64,000 nt of DNA from Stigmatella aurantiaca DW4/3-1 (lineage in GTDB: Bacteria > Myxococcota > Myxococcia > Myxococcales > Myxococcaceae). Below, piece after piece: positions 24,629 through 32,380 of this stretch. Location of the stretch: positions 7,210,893 to 7,274,892 of the forward strand of contig NC_014623.1 in assembly GCF_000165485.1 (NCBI RefSeq), read 5' to 3'. The stretch's first letter is position 1. Each line of letters begins with the position of its first letter. The position numbers and the translations under genes were made by a program. Below the pieces are notes generated by a model. The model worked only from the letters and a program-made list of their open reading frames with translations. It ran no database searches and had not been told where the DNA came from.

Positions 24629-25819
24629 ATGAGCAAGAAACCCGTGGTGCTGGCCTTCTCCGGCGGTCTGGACACCTCCTTCTGCGTCGTCTACCTGCGC
24701 GAGCAGGGCCACGCCGTCACCACCGTCACGGTGGACACCGGCGGCTTCTCGGCCGATGCCCTCAAGCGCATGCCCGAGCAGTCGGCGCGCCTGGGCGCCG
24801 TGGCCCACCACACGGTGGATGGCCGCGCGCTCCTGTTCAACGATTACCTGCGCTACCTGCTCGCCGGCAACGTGCTGCGCGGCCAGGCCTACCCGCTGAG
24901 CGTCTCCGCCGAGCGCGTCTGCCAGGCCACCGAGGTGGTGCGCATGGCCCGCGAGGTGGGCGCCCAGGCGCTGGCCCACGGCTCCACCGGCGCTGGCAAC
25001 GATCAGATCCGCTTCGATGTGGCCTTCCGGGCCCTGGCCCCGGACCTGGACCTCATCACCCCCATCCGGGATCTCTCCCTGAGCCGGGCCCAGGAGATGT
25101 CCTTCCTGGCCGAGCGTGGCTTCCCCATGCCCGCGAAGACGGCCGCCTACTCCGTCAACGAGGGCATGTGGGGCACCTCCGTGGGGGGCAAGGAGACGCA
25201 CGACTCCTGGAGCGCGCTGCCCGAGGCCGCGTACCCGGGCGGCGTGGTGCCCAATGATCTGGCGCCCCGCACGCTGGTGGTGGGCTTCGAGAAGGGCCGT
25301 CCGGTGTCGCTGGATGGCAAGGCCCTGTCCCCCGTGGAGATCATCTCCGAGCTGAACGCCGCGGGACAACCCTACGGCGTGGGGCGCGGCGTGCACCTGG
25401 GCGACACCATCCTGGGCATCAAGGGCCGCGTGGGCTTCGAGGCCCCCGCCGCGGTGATGCTCATCACCGCGCACCGGGAGCTGGAGAAGCTGGTGCTCTC
25501 CGGCAAGCAGCTCTTCTGGAAGGAGACGCTGGGCAACCTCTACGGCACGCTGCTGCACGAGGGGAACTTCTTCGATCCGCTGGCGCGCGACCTGGAATCT
25601 TTCCTGACGTCCTCCCAGGAACGGGTGACGGGCGAGGTGCGGCTGACGTTGCAGCCGCGCGCGCTGCTGGTGGAGGGTGTGCGCTCGCCGTACTCGCTGA
25701 TGGATGCCAAGGTGGCCAGCTACGGTGAGGCCAACCACATGTGGACGGGTGCCGAAGCCGCGGGCTTCGCCAAGGTGTATGGCGTGGCACAAACCCTGGC
25801 CCTCAAGGTGAAATCATGA
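24629..25819 (+). CDS. argG: Argininosuccinate synthase
   Basis: ArgG joins citrulline and aspartate with ATP to give argininosuccinate. The 396-residue protein has the P-loop AFSGGLDTSFC at the N-terminus, HGSTGAGNDQIRFD, NEGMWGTSVGG and ITPIRDL, all typical. The ATG at 24629 was chosen for the family-conserved start and the AAGGAA 10 bases upstream. It is 22 bases after argH and overlaps the P-loop NTPase gene by 4 bases. Confidence 0.95.
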   Translation: MSKKPVVLAFSGGLDTSFCVVYLREQGHAVTTVTVDTGGFSADALKRMPEQSARLGAVAHHTVDGRALLFNDYLRYLLAGNVLRGQAYPLSVSAERVCQATEVVRMAREVGAQALAHGSTGAGNDQIRFDVAFRALAPDLDLITPIRDLSLSRAQEMSFLAERGFPMPAKTAAYSVNEGMWGTSVGGKETHDSWSALPEAAYPGGVVPNDLAPRTLVVGFEKGRPVSLDGKALSPVEIISELNAAGQPYGVGRGVHLGDTILGIKGRVGFEAPAAVMLITAHRELEKLVLSGKQLFWKETLGNLYGTLLHEGNFFDPLARDLESFLTSSQERVTGEVRLTLQPRALLVEGVRSPYSLMDAKVASYGEANHMWTGAEAAGFAKVYGVAQTLALKVKS

Positions 25820-26880
25820 AGGTACACGTCGACAAGGTGGGCAGCGTCACCCGCAACCTGCGGCTGGGGCGCACCGTGAGCCTCACCTCCGACATCCAGG
25901 CGGTGGAGGGCGCCGTCATCGCCGCGCGCATTCACGGCGAGAAGTCCGTCTACAACCAGCTCGAGGACGTCCACGGCCGGCTGGTGACGCTGCACGGCGG
26001 GGACATCATCGTGGGCGCGCTCGGCCACCGCAACGCGCTGCACGGCTACGAAGGCGTGGTGCCCGAGAAGGTGGAGGCGGGCCAGCGGCTGCACGTGCTC
26101 AACATGGGCGGCGTCATCGGCCAGTGCACCTCGCACAACCCGGGCGTGGGCACCCCCTTCGAGGCCGAAGTGCTCGGCCAGGTGCTCGTGTTCCCCGAGT
26201 TCCAGTCCCGCACGGGCCAGCCAGCCCACATCCGCGCCGGCGCCCTCCGGGGCTCGGAGAAGCCGGTGACGTGCCCGGTGGTGTACGTGGTGGGCACCTG
26301 CATGAACGCCGGCAAGACGTACGCCGCGTGTGCCCTGGTGCGCAGGCTCGCGCAGGCGGGCTACCGCGTCGGGGGCGCCAAGCTCACCGGCGTGTCGCTC
26401 ATGCGCGACACGCTGAGCATGCGGGACTCGGGCGCCGAGGTGGTGATGGACTTCACCGACGCGGGCACCGTGTGCACCAGCGCGCGGACCGCCTCCGATG
26501 TGTCCCGCATCATCTTCTCCGAGCTGGCCGCCGCCGAGGTGGACGTCATCGTCGCGGAGACGGGGGACGGCATCATGGGCGAGTACGGCGTGCAGGCCAT
26601 CCTCGCGGACCCGGGCCTGCGGGGCCTGGGCAGCTCCTTCGTGCTGTGCGCCAATGATCCGGTGGGTGCCTCCGGAGGCGTGCGCCACCTGAAGGAGACG
26701 TACGGCATCCCGGTGGACGTCGTGGCGGGTCCCGCCACCGACAACCGGGTGGGCATCCGCTTCGTCGAGCGCGAAGTGGGAGTGCCTGCCCGCAACGCCC
26801 GCGCGGATGCGGCGGGCCTCGGCAATCTCATCCTGGAGCGCCTGGCGCCCCATCTCGGTACCGGTAGGAGGAGCGCATGA
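25816..26880 (+). CDS. P-loop NTPase of unknown function inside the arginine operon
   Basis: A 354-residue protein that I cannot assign to a named arginine enzyme. The first 145 residues look like a beta-rich domain (LRLGRTVSLTSDI, GGDIIVGALGHRNAL). The rest is a P-loop domain: GTCMNAGKTYAACAL is a Walker A, followed by AKLTGVSLMRDTLSMRDSGAEV and VIVAETGDGIMGEYGVQA, reminiscent of MobB, dethiobiotin synthase or DUF1611 proteins. It overlaps argG by ATGA and argC by ATGA, so it is translated with them. A ligase, kinase or metabolite-sensing role in arginine synthesis is possible, but nothing proves one. Confidence 0.75.
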   Translation: MKVHVDKVGSVTRNLRLGRTVSLTSDIQAVEGAVIAARIHGEKSVYNQLEDVHGRLVTLHGGDIIVGALGHRNALHGYEGVVPEKVEAGQRLHVLNMGGVIGQCTSHNPGVGTPFEAEVLGQVLVFPEFQSRTGQPAHIRAGALRGSEKPVTCPVVYVVGTCMNAGKTYAACALVRRLAQAGYRVGGAKLTGVSLMRDTLSMRDSGAEVVMDFTDAGTVCTSARTASDVSRIIFSELAAAEVDVIVAETGDGIMGEYGVQAILADPGLRGLGSSFVLCANDPVGASGGVRHLKETYGIPVDVVAGPATDNRVGIRFVEREVGVPARNARADAAGLGNLILERLAPHLGTGRRSA

Positions 26881-27947
26881 GTCGGATTCACGCCTATATT
26901 CTGGGAGCGTCGGGCTTTGGTGGAGGGGAACTGCTGCGGCTGCTGGCAGGGCACCCCTCCGTCGCGGGCTTGAGGGCGGTGTCCAAGCCTCATGCGGACA
27001 CCCTGTTCTGGAAGGTGCACCCGCACCTGCGGAGCCTGGTGGACGGCCACTTCGAAGCCGAGCCGGACTGGAAGTGGCTCACGGACTCTCCCCAGCCGGT
27101 GGTCTTCTCGTGCCTGGAGGACGAGGAGCTGGCCAAGCAACTTCCCGCCCTGGAGCAGACGTGGGCGGAGCTGGGGCTGACCGACCGGATGATCCTCATC
27201 GACTTGTCCCCGGACTTCCGGCTGGACCACGCGGGGCGCTATGCCGCCACGCATGGCCGCCCGCACCCCACGCCGGAGCTGCTCGAGCGCTTCGTCTACG
27301 GCCTCACCGAGTGGCGCCGCGACAAGCTCAAGGGGGCCAAGCGCATCTCCAACCCGGGTTGCTTCGCCACCGCCGTGCAACTCGCGCTGCTCCCGGTCGC
27401 GGCCACGCCGGGCCTGGGCCTCATCGCCGCCTCCGCCGTCACGGGCTCCTCGGGCTCCGGGGCGGCCCCCGGCGACGTGACGCACCACCCCACCCGCGCG
27501 CATGACTTCCGCGCCTACCGCCCGCTGGAGCACCAGCAAGAGGCGGAGATCGACGTGATGCTCGTGGCGCACAAGGCCTCGCGCCACCGGTTCACCTTCG
27601 TGCCGCACTCGGCACCGCTCGTGCGCGGCATCTTCGCCACCGTGCAGTTCGAGTGGCCAGAGACCGCCGGCGGCGTGAGCACCGCGTCCCTCACCCAGCA
27701 GTACCGCAACTACTACACCGGCGCACCGTTCATCCGGCTGGTGGAAGGCAGCCCGCGGCTGGCCTCCGTGGTGGGCAGCAACTTCGTCGACATCGCGGTG
27801 GCGACGCGCGGCCGCTCGGTGGCGGTGATGGTGGCCCTGGACAACCTGGTGAAGGGCATGGCGGGCCAGGCGGTGCAGAACCTGAACGTGGCCCTCGGGC
27901 TACCGGAGGACACCGCCCTGCGGCAAGCCGCGTGCTATCCCTGCTGA
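26877..27947 (+). CDS. argC: N-acetyl-gamma-glutamyl-phosphate reductase
   Basis: ArgC reduces N-acetylglutamyl phosphate to the semialdehyde with NADPH. The 356-residue protein has the Rossmann start ILGASGFGGGELLRLL, the catalytic Cys in RISNPGCFATAVQLAL, and GSSGSGAAP and HHPTRAHDF downstream, typical of the family. The ATG at 26877 overlaps the NTPase stop. It is the last gene of the operon. A 9-bp GC-rich hairpin follows at 27986-28018. Confidence 0.93.
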   Translation: MSRIHAYILGASGFGGGELLRLLAGHPSVAGLRAVSKPHADTLFWKVHPHLRSLVDGHFEAEPDWKWLTDSPQPVVFSCLEDEELAKQLPALEQTWAELGLTDRMILIDLSPDFRLDHAGRYAATHGRPHPTPELLERFVYGLTEWRRDKLKGAKRISNPGCFATAVQLALLPVAATPGLGLIAASAVTGSSGSGAAPGDVTHHPTRAHDFRAYRPLEHQQEAEIDVMLVAHKASRHRFTFVPHSAPLVRGIFATVQFEWPETAGGVSTASLTQQYRNYYTGAPFIRLVEGSPRLASVVGSNFVDIAVATRGRSVAVMVALDNLVKGMAGQAVQNLNVALGLPEDTALRQAACYPC

Positions 27948-27985
27948 CGTTCCCTGGGCAGCAGACGAGGAGAACTCCTCGGCTC

Positions 27986-28018
27986 CGGAGGGGGTGTTCG
28001 CGCTATAAGCCCCCTCCG
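27986..28018. terminator. GC hairpin between argC and the hisN-like gene
   Basis: A perfect 9-bp stem (27986-27994 with 28010-28018) encloses a 15-base loop. There is no T-run, so it is a weak terminator candidate. The loop contains TATAAG, which could instead be a -10 element for the downstream gene. Confidence 0.35.
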
Positions 28019-28046
28019 CCAGCAGCACCAGCCCCAGGAACGGTGC

Positions 28047-28844
28047 ATGACGACGGAAGCCCAAGGATTGATGCAGGCCGCCGCGGAAGTCGCGCGCAAG
28101 TCGGGAGATGTGGCGCTCGAGTTCTTCCGCCAAGGCGTCACGGTGGACATCAAGAAGGACGGCACGCCGGTGACGGTGGCCGACCGGACCGCCGAGAAGA
28201 CCGCCCGCGAGTGGATTGAATCCCACTTCCCCCAGGACGGCATCCTGGGGGAGGAGTTCGGCGAGACGCGGCCTGGAGCCCGCCGCCGGTGGATTCTGGA
28301 TCCCATCGACGGGACGAAGACCTTCATCCGGGGCGTCCCGCTCTGGGGAACCCTGGTGGCGGTCGCCGAGGGCGAGCGCATCCTCTGCGGGGCGGCCTAT
28401 TTCCCCCCCGTGGGGGAGTTGCTGGTGGCCGCGCCCGGCGGGGGATGCTTCTGGAATGACAAGCCCACCCGGGTGTCCGAGCTGGCCGATCTGTCCCAAG
28501 CCCTGGTGCTGTGCACGGACGAGCGCTTCCAGGTGCATCCGGACCGGGGAGAGCGGTGGCGGACGCTCGCGGCCCGCTCGGCCATCGCCCGCACCTGGGG
28601 CGATTGCTACGGCTACCTGCTCGTGGCGACGGGCCGTGCCGACGTGATGGTGGATGAGCTGATGTCCCCCTGGGACGCGGCGGCGCTGCAGCCCATCATT
28701 GAAGAGGCGGGCGGTGTCTTCACCGACTGGGCGGGGGCCCGGACCGCCTTTGGCGGCAACGCCATCGCCACGAACGCGGCCCTGGCCTCCCAGGTTCGCG
28801 AGATTCTGGGGGCCGTGTCCCCCGCGAAGGCGCCCCAGCCCTGA
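28047..28844 (+). CDS. hisN: Inositol-monophosphatase-family phosphatase, HisN-like histidinol-phosphatase
   Basis: A 265-residue metal-dependent phosphatase. Motifs are GEEFGE (Glu69-70), the metal motif DPIDGT at 85-90 and the C-terminal DELMSPWDAAALQPIIEEAGG. The combination GDCYGYLLVATGRADVMVD resembles the HisN type of histidinol-phosphate phosphatase more than inositol or CysQ enzymes, so histidine synthesis is the likely pathway, but no other his gene is near. The ATG at 28047 has AGGAA upstream. Substrate assignment is by similarity of motifs only. Confidence 0.78.
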   Translation: MTTEAQGLMQAAAEVARKSGDVALEFFRQGVTVDIKKDGTPVTVADRTAEKTAREWIESHFPQDGILGEEFGETRPGARRRWILDPIDGTKTFIRGVPLWGTLVAVAEGERILCGAAYFPPVGELLVAAPGGGCFWNDKPTRVSELADLSQALVLCTDERFQVHPDRGERWRTLAARSAIARTWGDCYGYLLVATGRADVMVDELMSPWDAAALQPIIEEAGGVFTDWAGARTAFGGNAIATNAALASQVREILGAVSPAKAPQP

Positions 28845-28868
28845 AGCTCCCGGGCACGCCGCCTGCCC

Positions 28869-29456
28869 TCACCGCTCGGGCGTAGGCGGGGGCGCTTCTC
28901 CCACGGGTTCGCTCGGGGCGGAGCGCTCGCCGCCCTTCTCGGCCTCGCGCAGAAACTCCAGGTATTCGGCCTTCTGGGCCTCCGCGCGGGCCTGGGCCGC
29001 CGCCGCGGTGCGCGCCGATGCCGCGCGCCCCTTCGCCACCGCGCGATGGCTCAGGAACACCCCGGCTGAGAAGGCGAGCAGGCGAAGCACGGCCGCCTCC
29101 CACCCGCTCCACAGCCCTTCCATGCCGTCCCGCACGAAGTCGAGCGAGAGCACGAAGAACTCCCCGGAGAGGGCAGCGCCCAGGGAGGTGCTCAGGGGCT
29201 TCAACTCCAGAATGCGCGCGGCGCCGTAGCACAGCAGGGGCAGCGCGCCGAGCACCCACAGGTTCTGGAGGACGATGCCAATCACCAGGCGGGGCAGCTC
29301 CCCGGGCAGATCCTCGACGCGCGTGCTCAGCCTGTAGGCCAGGGAGACGCTCACCACGGAGCCGATCATCAAGGCCAGGAAGCCGAGCCCCAGAATGAAC
29401 TGGAAGCGGCGGAGACGGACACGCAGGGGCTCAAGCATTCCGGGAGGGGAGCTCAC
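28869..29456 (-). CDS. Integral membrane protein, unknown
   Basis: A 195-residue protein with about four hydrophobic segments (residues 20-43, 55-82, 90-108 and 120-138) followed by an Ala/Arg-rich helix and a charged tail with Glu and Pro. No family recognised. The tail (AQARAEAQKAEYLEFL) could form a coiled coil. It is on the same strand as truA, 37 bases downstream of it, so the two may share a transcript. Confidence 0.6.
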   Translation of the reverse strand: MSSPPGMLEPLRVRLRRFQFILGLGFLALMIGSVVSVSLAYRLSTRVEDLPGELPRLVIGIVLQNLWVLGALPLLCYGAARILELKPLSTSLGAALSGEFFVLSLDFVRDGMEGLWSGWEAAVLRLLAFSAGVFLSHRAVAKGRAASARTAAAAQARAEAQKAEYLEFLREAEKGGERSAPSEPVGEAPPPTPER

Positions 29457-29492
29457 GCGGCGGGAGCCTACCGCAAGCCCGCGCGGAGGGCC

Positions 29493-30290
29493 TCAAGCGC
29501 TGTCTTCGAACACGTCCGCCGAGTCCCCAGCCTGGCGAGGAGGCGGACCGTCTCCATAGAAAACCTCCTCCAGCACCAGGCCGTGCGGTGGGGCTGTCGG
29601 ACCCGCCAGGGTCCGGTCTCCCGAGGCGAGCACTTCGGCCACCCAAGCCTCGGGACGGCGGCCCTTGCCCACCTCCACCAACGTGCCCACGAGGTTGCGC
29701 ACCATGTGCTTGAGGAAGGCGGTGCCCTCCACGACGAAGGCCACGGCATCTCCAGGAGTGCCCTCCACGCTCAACCGGCGCACTTCCCGCACGGCGTGCG
29801 CCGCCTGGCAGTCCGAGGCCCGGAAGGCGGAGTAGTCGTGCCGCCCGAGCAGGGAGGTGGCCGCACGCGCCATGGCCTCCACCTGGAGGGGGGCATAGAT
29901 TTCCCAGTGGGTGTGGCGGCGCAGCGGCGAGCGGGACGGCAGGTTGCTCACCCGGTAGCGGTAGCGCTTCCCCCGCGACCAGCGCCGGGGATCGAACGCC
30001 GCGGACACCTCCTCGGCCCGGACCACCGCGATGTCCTCGGGCAGCAGGCCGTTGAGCCCCCGGTGGTAGGCCTTGAGCGGCAGCTGACGCTCCGTGTCGA
30101 AGCACACCACCTGTCCCGTGGCGTGGACCCCCGAGTCGGTCCGCCCCGCGGCCACCACTTCCACGTCCCCTCCGAGCAACCGGCCCAGCGCTTCGCCCAG
30201 CTCCGCTTGGACGGAGCGGCCGTTGCGCTGCACCTGCCACCCCACGTAGCGGGAGCCGTCGTATTCGATCGTCAATTTCAGGCGAGGCAC
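29493..30290 (-). CDS. truA: tRNA pseudouridine(38-40) synthase TruA
   Basis: TruA makes pseudouridine at positions 38-40 of tRNA anticodon stems. The catalytic Asp lies in AGRTDSGVHATGQV. IEYDGSRYVGWQ near the start, GKRYRYRV and FLKHMVRNLVGTL are family-typical. I chose the GTG at 30290 (265 residues) because it directly precedes the first core strand with GGAGC about 8 bases upstream; the frame is open to an ATG at 30377, which would add 29 basic residues with no family counterpart. Confidence 0.93.
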   Translation of the reverse strand: MPRLKLTIEYDGSRYVGWQVQRNGRSVQAELGEALGRLLGGDVEVVAAGRTDSGVHATGQVVCFDTERQLPLKAYHRGLNGLLPEDIAVVRAEEVSAAFDPRRWSRGKRYRYRVSNLPSRSPLRRHTHWEIYAPLQVEAMARAATSLLGRHDYSAFRASDCQAAHAVREVRRLSVEGTPGDAVAFVVEGTAFLKHMVRNLVGTLVEVGKGRRPEAWVAEVLASGDRTLAGPTAPPHGLVLEEVFYGDGPPPRQAGDSADVFEDSA

Positions 30291-30395
30291 CGTCAGCGGC
30301 TCCAGGCGTCCTGGGCGACGCCATTTCCAAAGGAGGCGAACGGTATCCGAGTCGAGCGCTTTGCGCTCCTTGCGCAACAGCGCGAGTGCTTACCT

Positions 30396-31388
30396 TCAGG
30401 GGGCGGCGCTCGCCAAGCCGCCCCCTGGCCTCGTCTCGAAGCGTCTCCCGATCGATTCCAAGTAGCGGTAGAAGTCCGAGTTCGCGCTGATCATGAGGGT
30501 GGTGTTGGCGCCCATCGTCTCGCGGTAGGTCTCCAAGGTCTTGAGAAAGCCGTAGAACTCGGCATTCTGGCTGTAGGCTTGGCCATAGATGTGGGTCACC
30601 TGAGCATCGGCTTCCCCTCGGATCTCCTCGGCCTTGCGCGAGGCCTCCGAGCGAATGATCTGGAGCTCTCTCTGCATCTCCCCGAGAATTTCCTCGCTGC
30701 GGCCTCGGCCTTCGGAGCGGAATTTCTCAGCGATGCTCTGGCGCTCGGAGATCATCCGGTTCTCCACCTGCTCCCGGACGCTGGCAATGTAGTTGACTCG
30801 CTTGATGCGGACGTCCAGCAACTCGATGCCGTAGTTGGAAATCTGAGCCTGGGCGGCCTTCAGGATCTCTCGCTCCAGTTCCTCGCACCCGCGATCAGGG
30901 GTGAGCGCCAGGTTCACGTCGGTCTGGAGGGCTCCCCCCTCTTCGAGCGAATGAGAAGGGGCCCTCCAGTCGGAGGACCGAATGATCTCTTCGAGCCTGG
31001 CGCCGGAAACCTTGTTGCGCACGACGGAGTGGAGGATGTCGTCGAGGCTGTTTTGCGCGCCGCGCTCATCGTGCACGCTCTCCAGGAACAAGCGTGGGTT
31101 CGTGATCCGCAAGCGGGCGCTGGTGCTGACCAGGATGAACTCCCGGCCGAGCGTTGGAATTTGCTCGACATCACCCTCCCAGACCAGCAGGCGCTTGTCG
31201 AAGCGGCGGATCTCATCGATGAAAGGCCGCTTCCAGTGAAGCCCGGGCTCGGTGATCGCCTCGCCCTTGATCTCTCCAAACTGGACGATGAAGGCCTGCT
31301 CGGTCTCGCCCACGCAGAAGGCCGAGGAATAAACAGTGACCAGAACAAAGCCAAAGAGGATGCCAACGCCGGCCATCTTGGATTTCAT
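30396..31388 (-). CDS. hflC: HflC, SPFH-domain membrane protein
   Basis: HflC is an inner-membrane SPFH/prohibitin-like protein that with HflK forms the cage around the FtsH protease. The 330-residue protein has an N-terminal membrane anchor (GVGILFGFVLVTVYSSAF), QAFIVQFGEIKGEAITEPGL, and the long C-terminal helix (ASVREQVENRMISERQSIAEKF, GEADAQVTHIYGQAYSQ). Start overlaps hflK by 4 bases. No ftsH or hflX is near; instead hflKC follows an unusual transporter gene. Confidence 0.92.
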   Translation of the reverse strand: MKSKMAGVGILFGFVLVTVYSSAFCVGETEQAFIVQFGEIKGEAITEPGLHWKRPFIDEIRRFDKRLLVWEGDVEQIPTLGREFILVSTSARLRITNPRLFLESVHDERGAQNSLDDILHSVVRNKVSGARLEEIIRSSDWRAPSHSLEEGGALQTDVNLALTPDRGCEELEREILKAAQAQISNYGIELLDVRIKRVNYIASVREQVENRMISERQSIAEKFRSEGRGRSEEILGEMQRELQIIRSEASRKAEEIRGEADAQVTHIYGQAYSQNAEFYGFLKTLETYRETMGANTTLMISANSDFYRYLESIGRRFETRPGGGLASAAP

Positions 31389-32380
31389 TTCTGGGCCCCT
31401 CCCTGTTCGTTCAAGTGAAAGAAGGACTGCGGGCGGCTTTCCCCCTCCTGCACGACGATGATCTTGCCTGCTTTGGGCACGACCTCCCGGATGGCTTCCA
31501 GGTAAAGGCGTTTGCGGGTCACTTCCGGCGCCAAGAGGTACTCCTTGAGGATGGCCTGAAACCGGGCCACGTCCCCCTTGGCACGATGGGTGCGCTCCAC
31601 CGCGTAGGCCTCGGCCTCGGCGATGGTCCGCTTGGCCTCGCCGATGGCCTTCGGGATCGCCTGGTTCTTCTGCTTGATGGCCTCGTTGATCATCCGCTCT
31701 CGCTCTTGGCGAGCCTCGTTGACTTCATTGAAGGACGAGCGCACCCGTTGAGGCGGCACCACGGACTGCAGTTCCACGGCAGTGATGCGGAGGCCGGAGT
31801 TGTAGCCGTTCATCGCCTCCTGGATCCCGTCGCGCGCCAGCAAGGAGATCTCCGCCCGGCCCGTGGTCAGCACATCACGGGCCAGGCGATTGCCCACCAG
31901 ATGGCGCATGACTGCCTCCGAGGCATCCCGCAGCGTCCGCTCGGGCTCTCTCAGCTGATGGAGATACTTGATCGGATCCTGGATCTGATACTGCACCACC
32001 CAGGAGACGTCGATCATGTTGAGGTCTCCGGTGAGCATCTCGCGCTCCTCCTCGTACCCCTCCGTGAGGGCGCGGTTGCGGCCGCCCTCACCGCTCGACT
32101 CCATGCGAAACCCAAACTCCTGCTTGAGGACGCGCTCGGTGGCCACCTTTTGGACTTCATCGATACCGAAAGGCAGCTTGAAATGAAGCCCTGGCCCCGT
32201 CTGACCGATGACCGCACCGAAACGGGTGATCACGGCGCGCTCCTCTGGCTGGGCGGTATAAAACAGGTTCTGGGCTGCCATGCCGCCGAGGATGAGCGCC
32301 GCAACCAAGAGGTTGATGGACAAGACGCTTGATTCCGCGGGCGCGGAACCCCCTTTCACGGGTGCGGATTCATCTTTCAT
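31385..32380 (-). CDS. hflK: HflK, SPFH-domain membrane protein
   Basis: HflK pairs with HflC in the FtsH-regulating SPFH complex. The 331-residue protein has one membrane anchor (about 19-41, LSINLLVAALILGGMAAQNLF), then RAVITRFGAVIGQTGPGLHFKLPF, SWVVQYQIQDPIKYL and the coiled region (EARQERERMINEAIKQKNQAIPK). The Gly/Pro/Gln-rich N-terminal tail of many HflK proteins is absent. Its start lies within the last 11 bases of the MFS gene, so translation is coupled to that gene. Confidence 0.92.
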   Translation of the reverse strand: MKDESAPVKGGSAPAESSVLSINLLVAALILGGMAAQNLFYTAQPEERAVITRFGAVIGQTGPGLHFKLPFGIDEVQKVATERVLKQEFGFRMESSGEGGRNRALTEGYEEEREMLTGDLNMIDVSWVVQYQIQDPIKYLHQLREPERTLRDASEAVMRHLVGNRLARDVLTTGRAEISLLARDGIQEAMNGYNSGLRITAVELQSVVPPQRVRSSFNEVNEARQERERMINEAIKQKNQAIPKAIGEAKRTIAEAEAYAVERTHRAKGDVARFQAILKEYLLAPEVTRKRLYLEAIREVVPKAGKIIVVQEGESRPQSFFHLNEQGGAQK

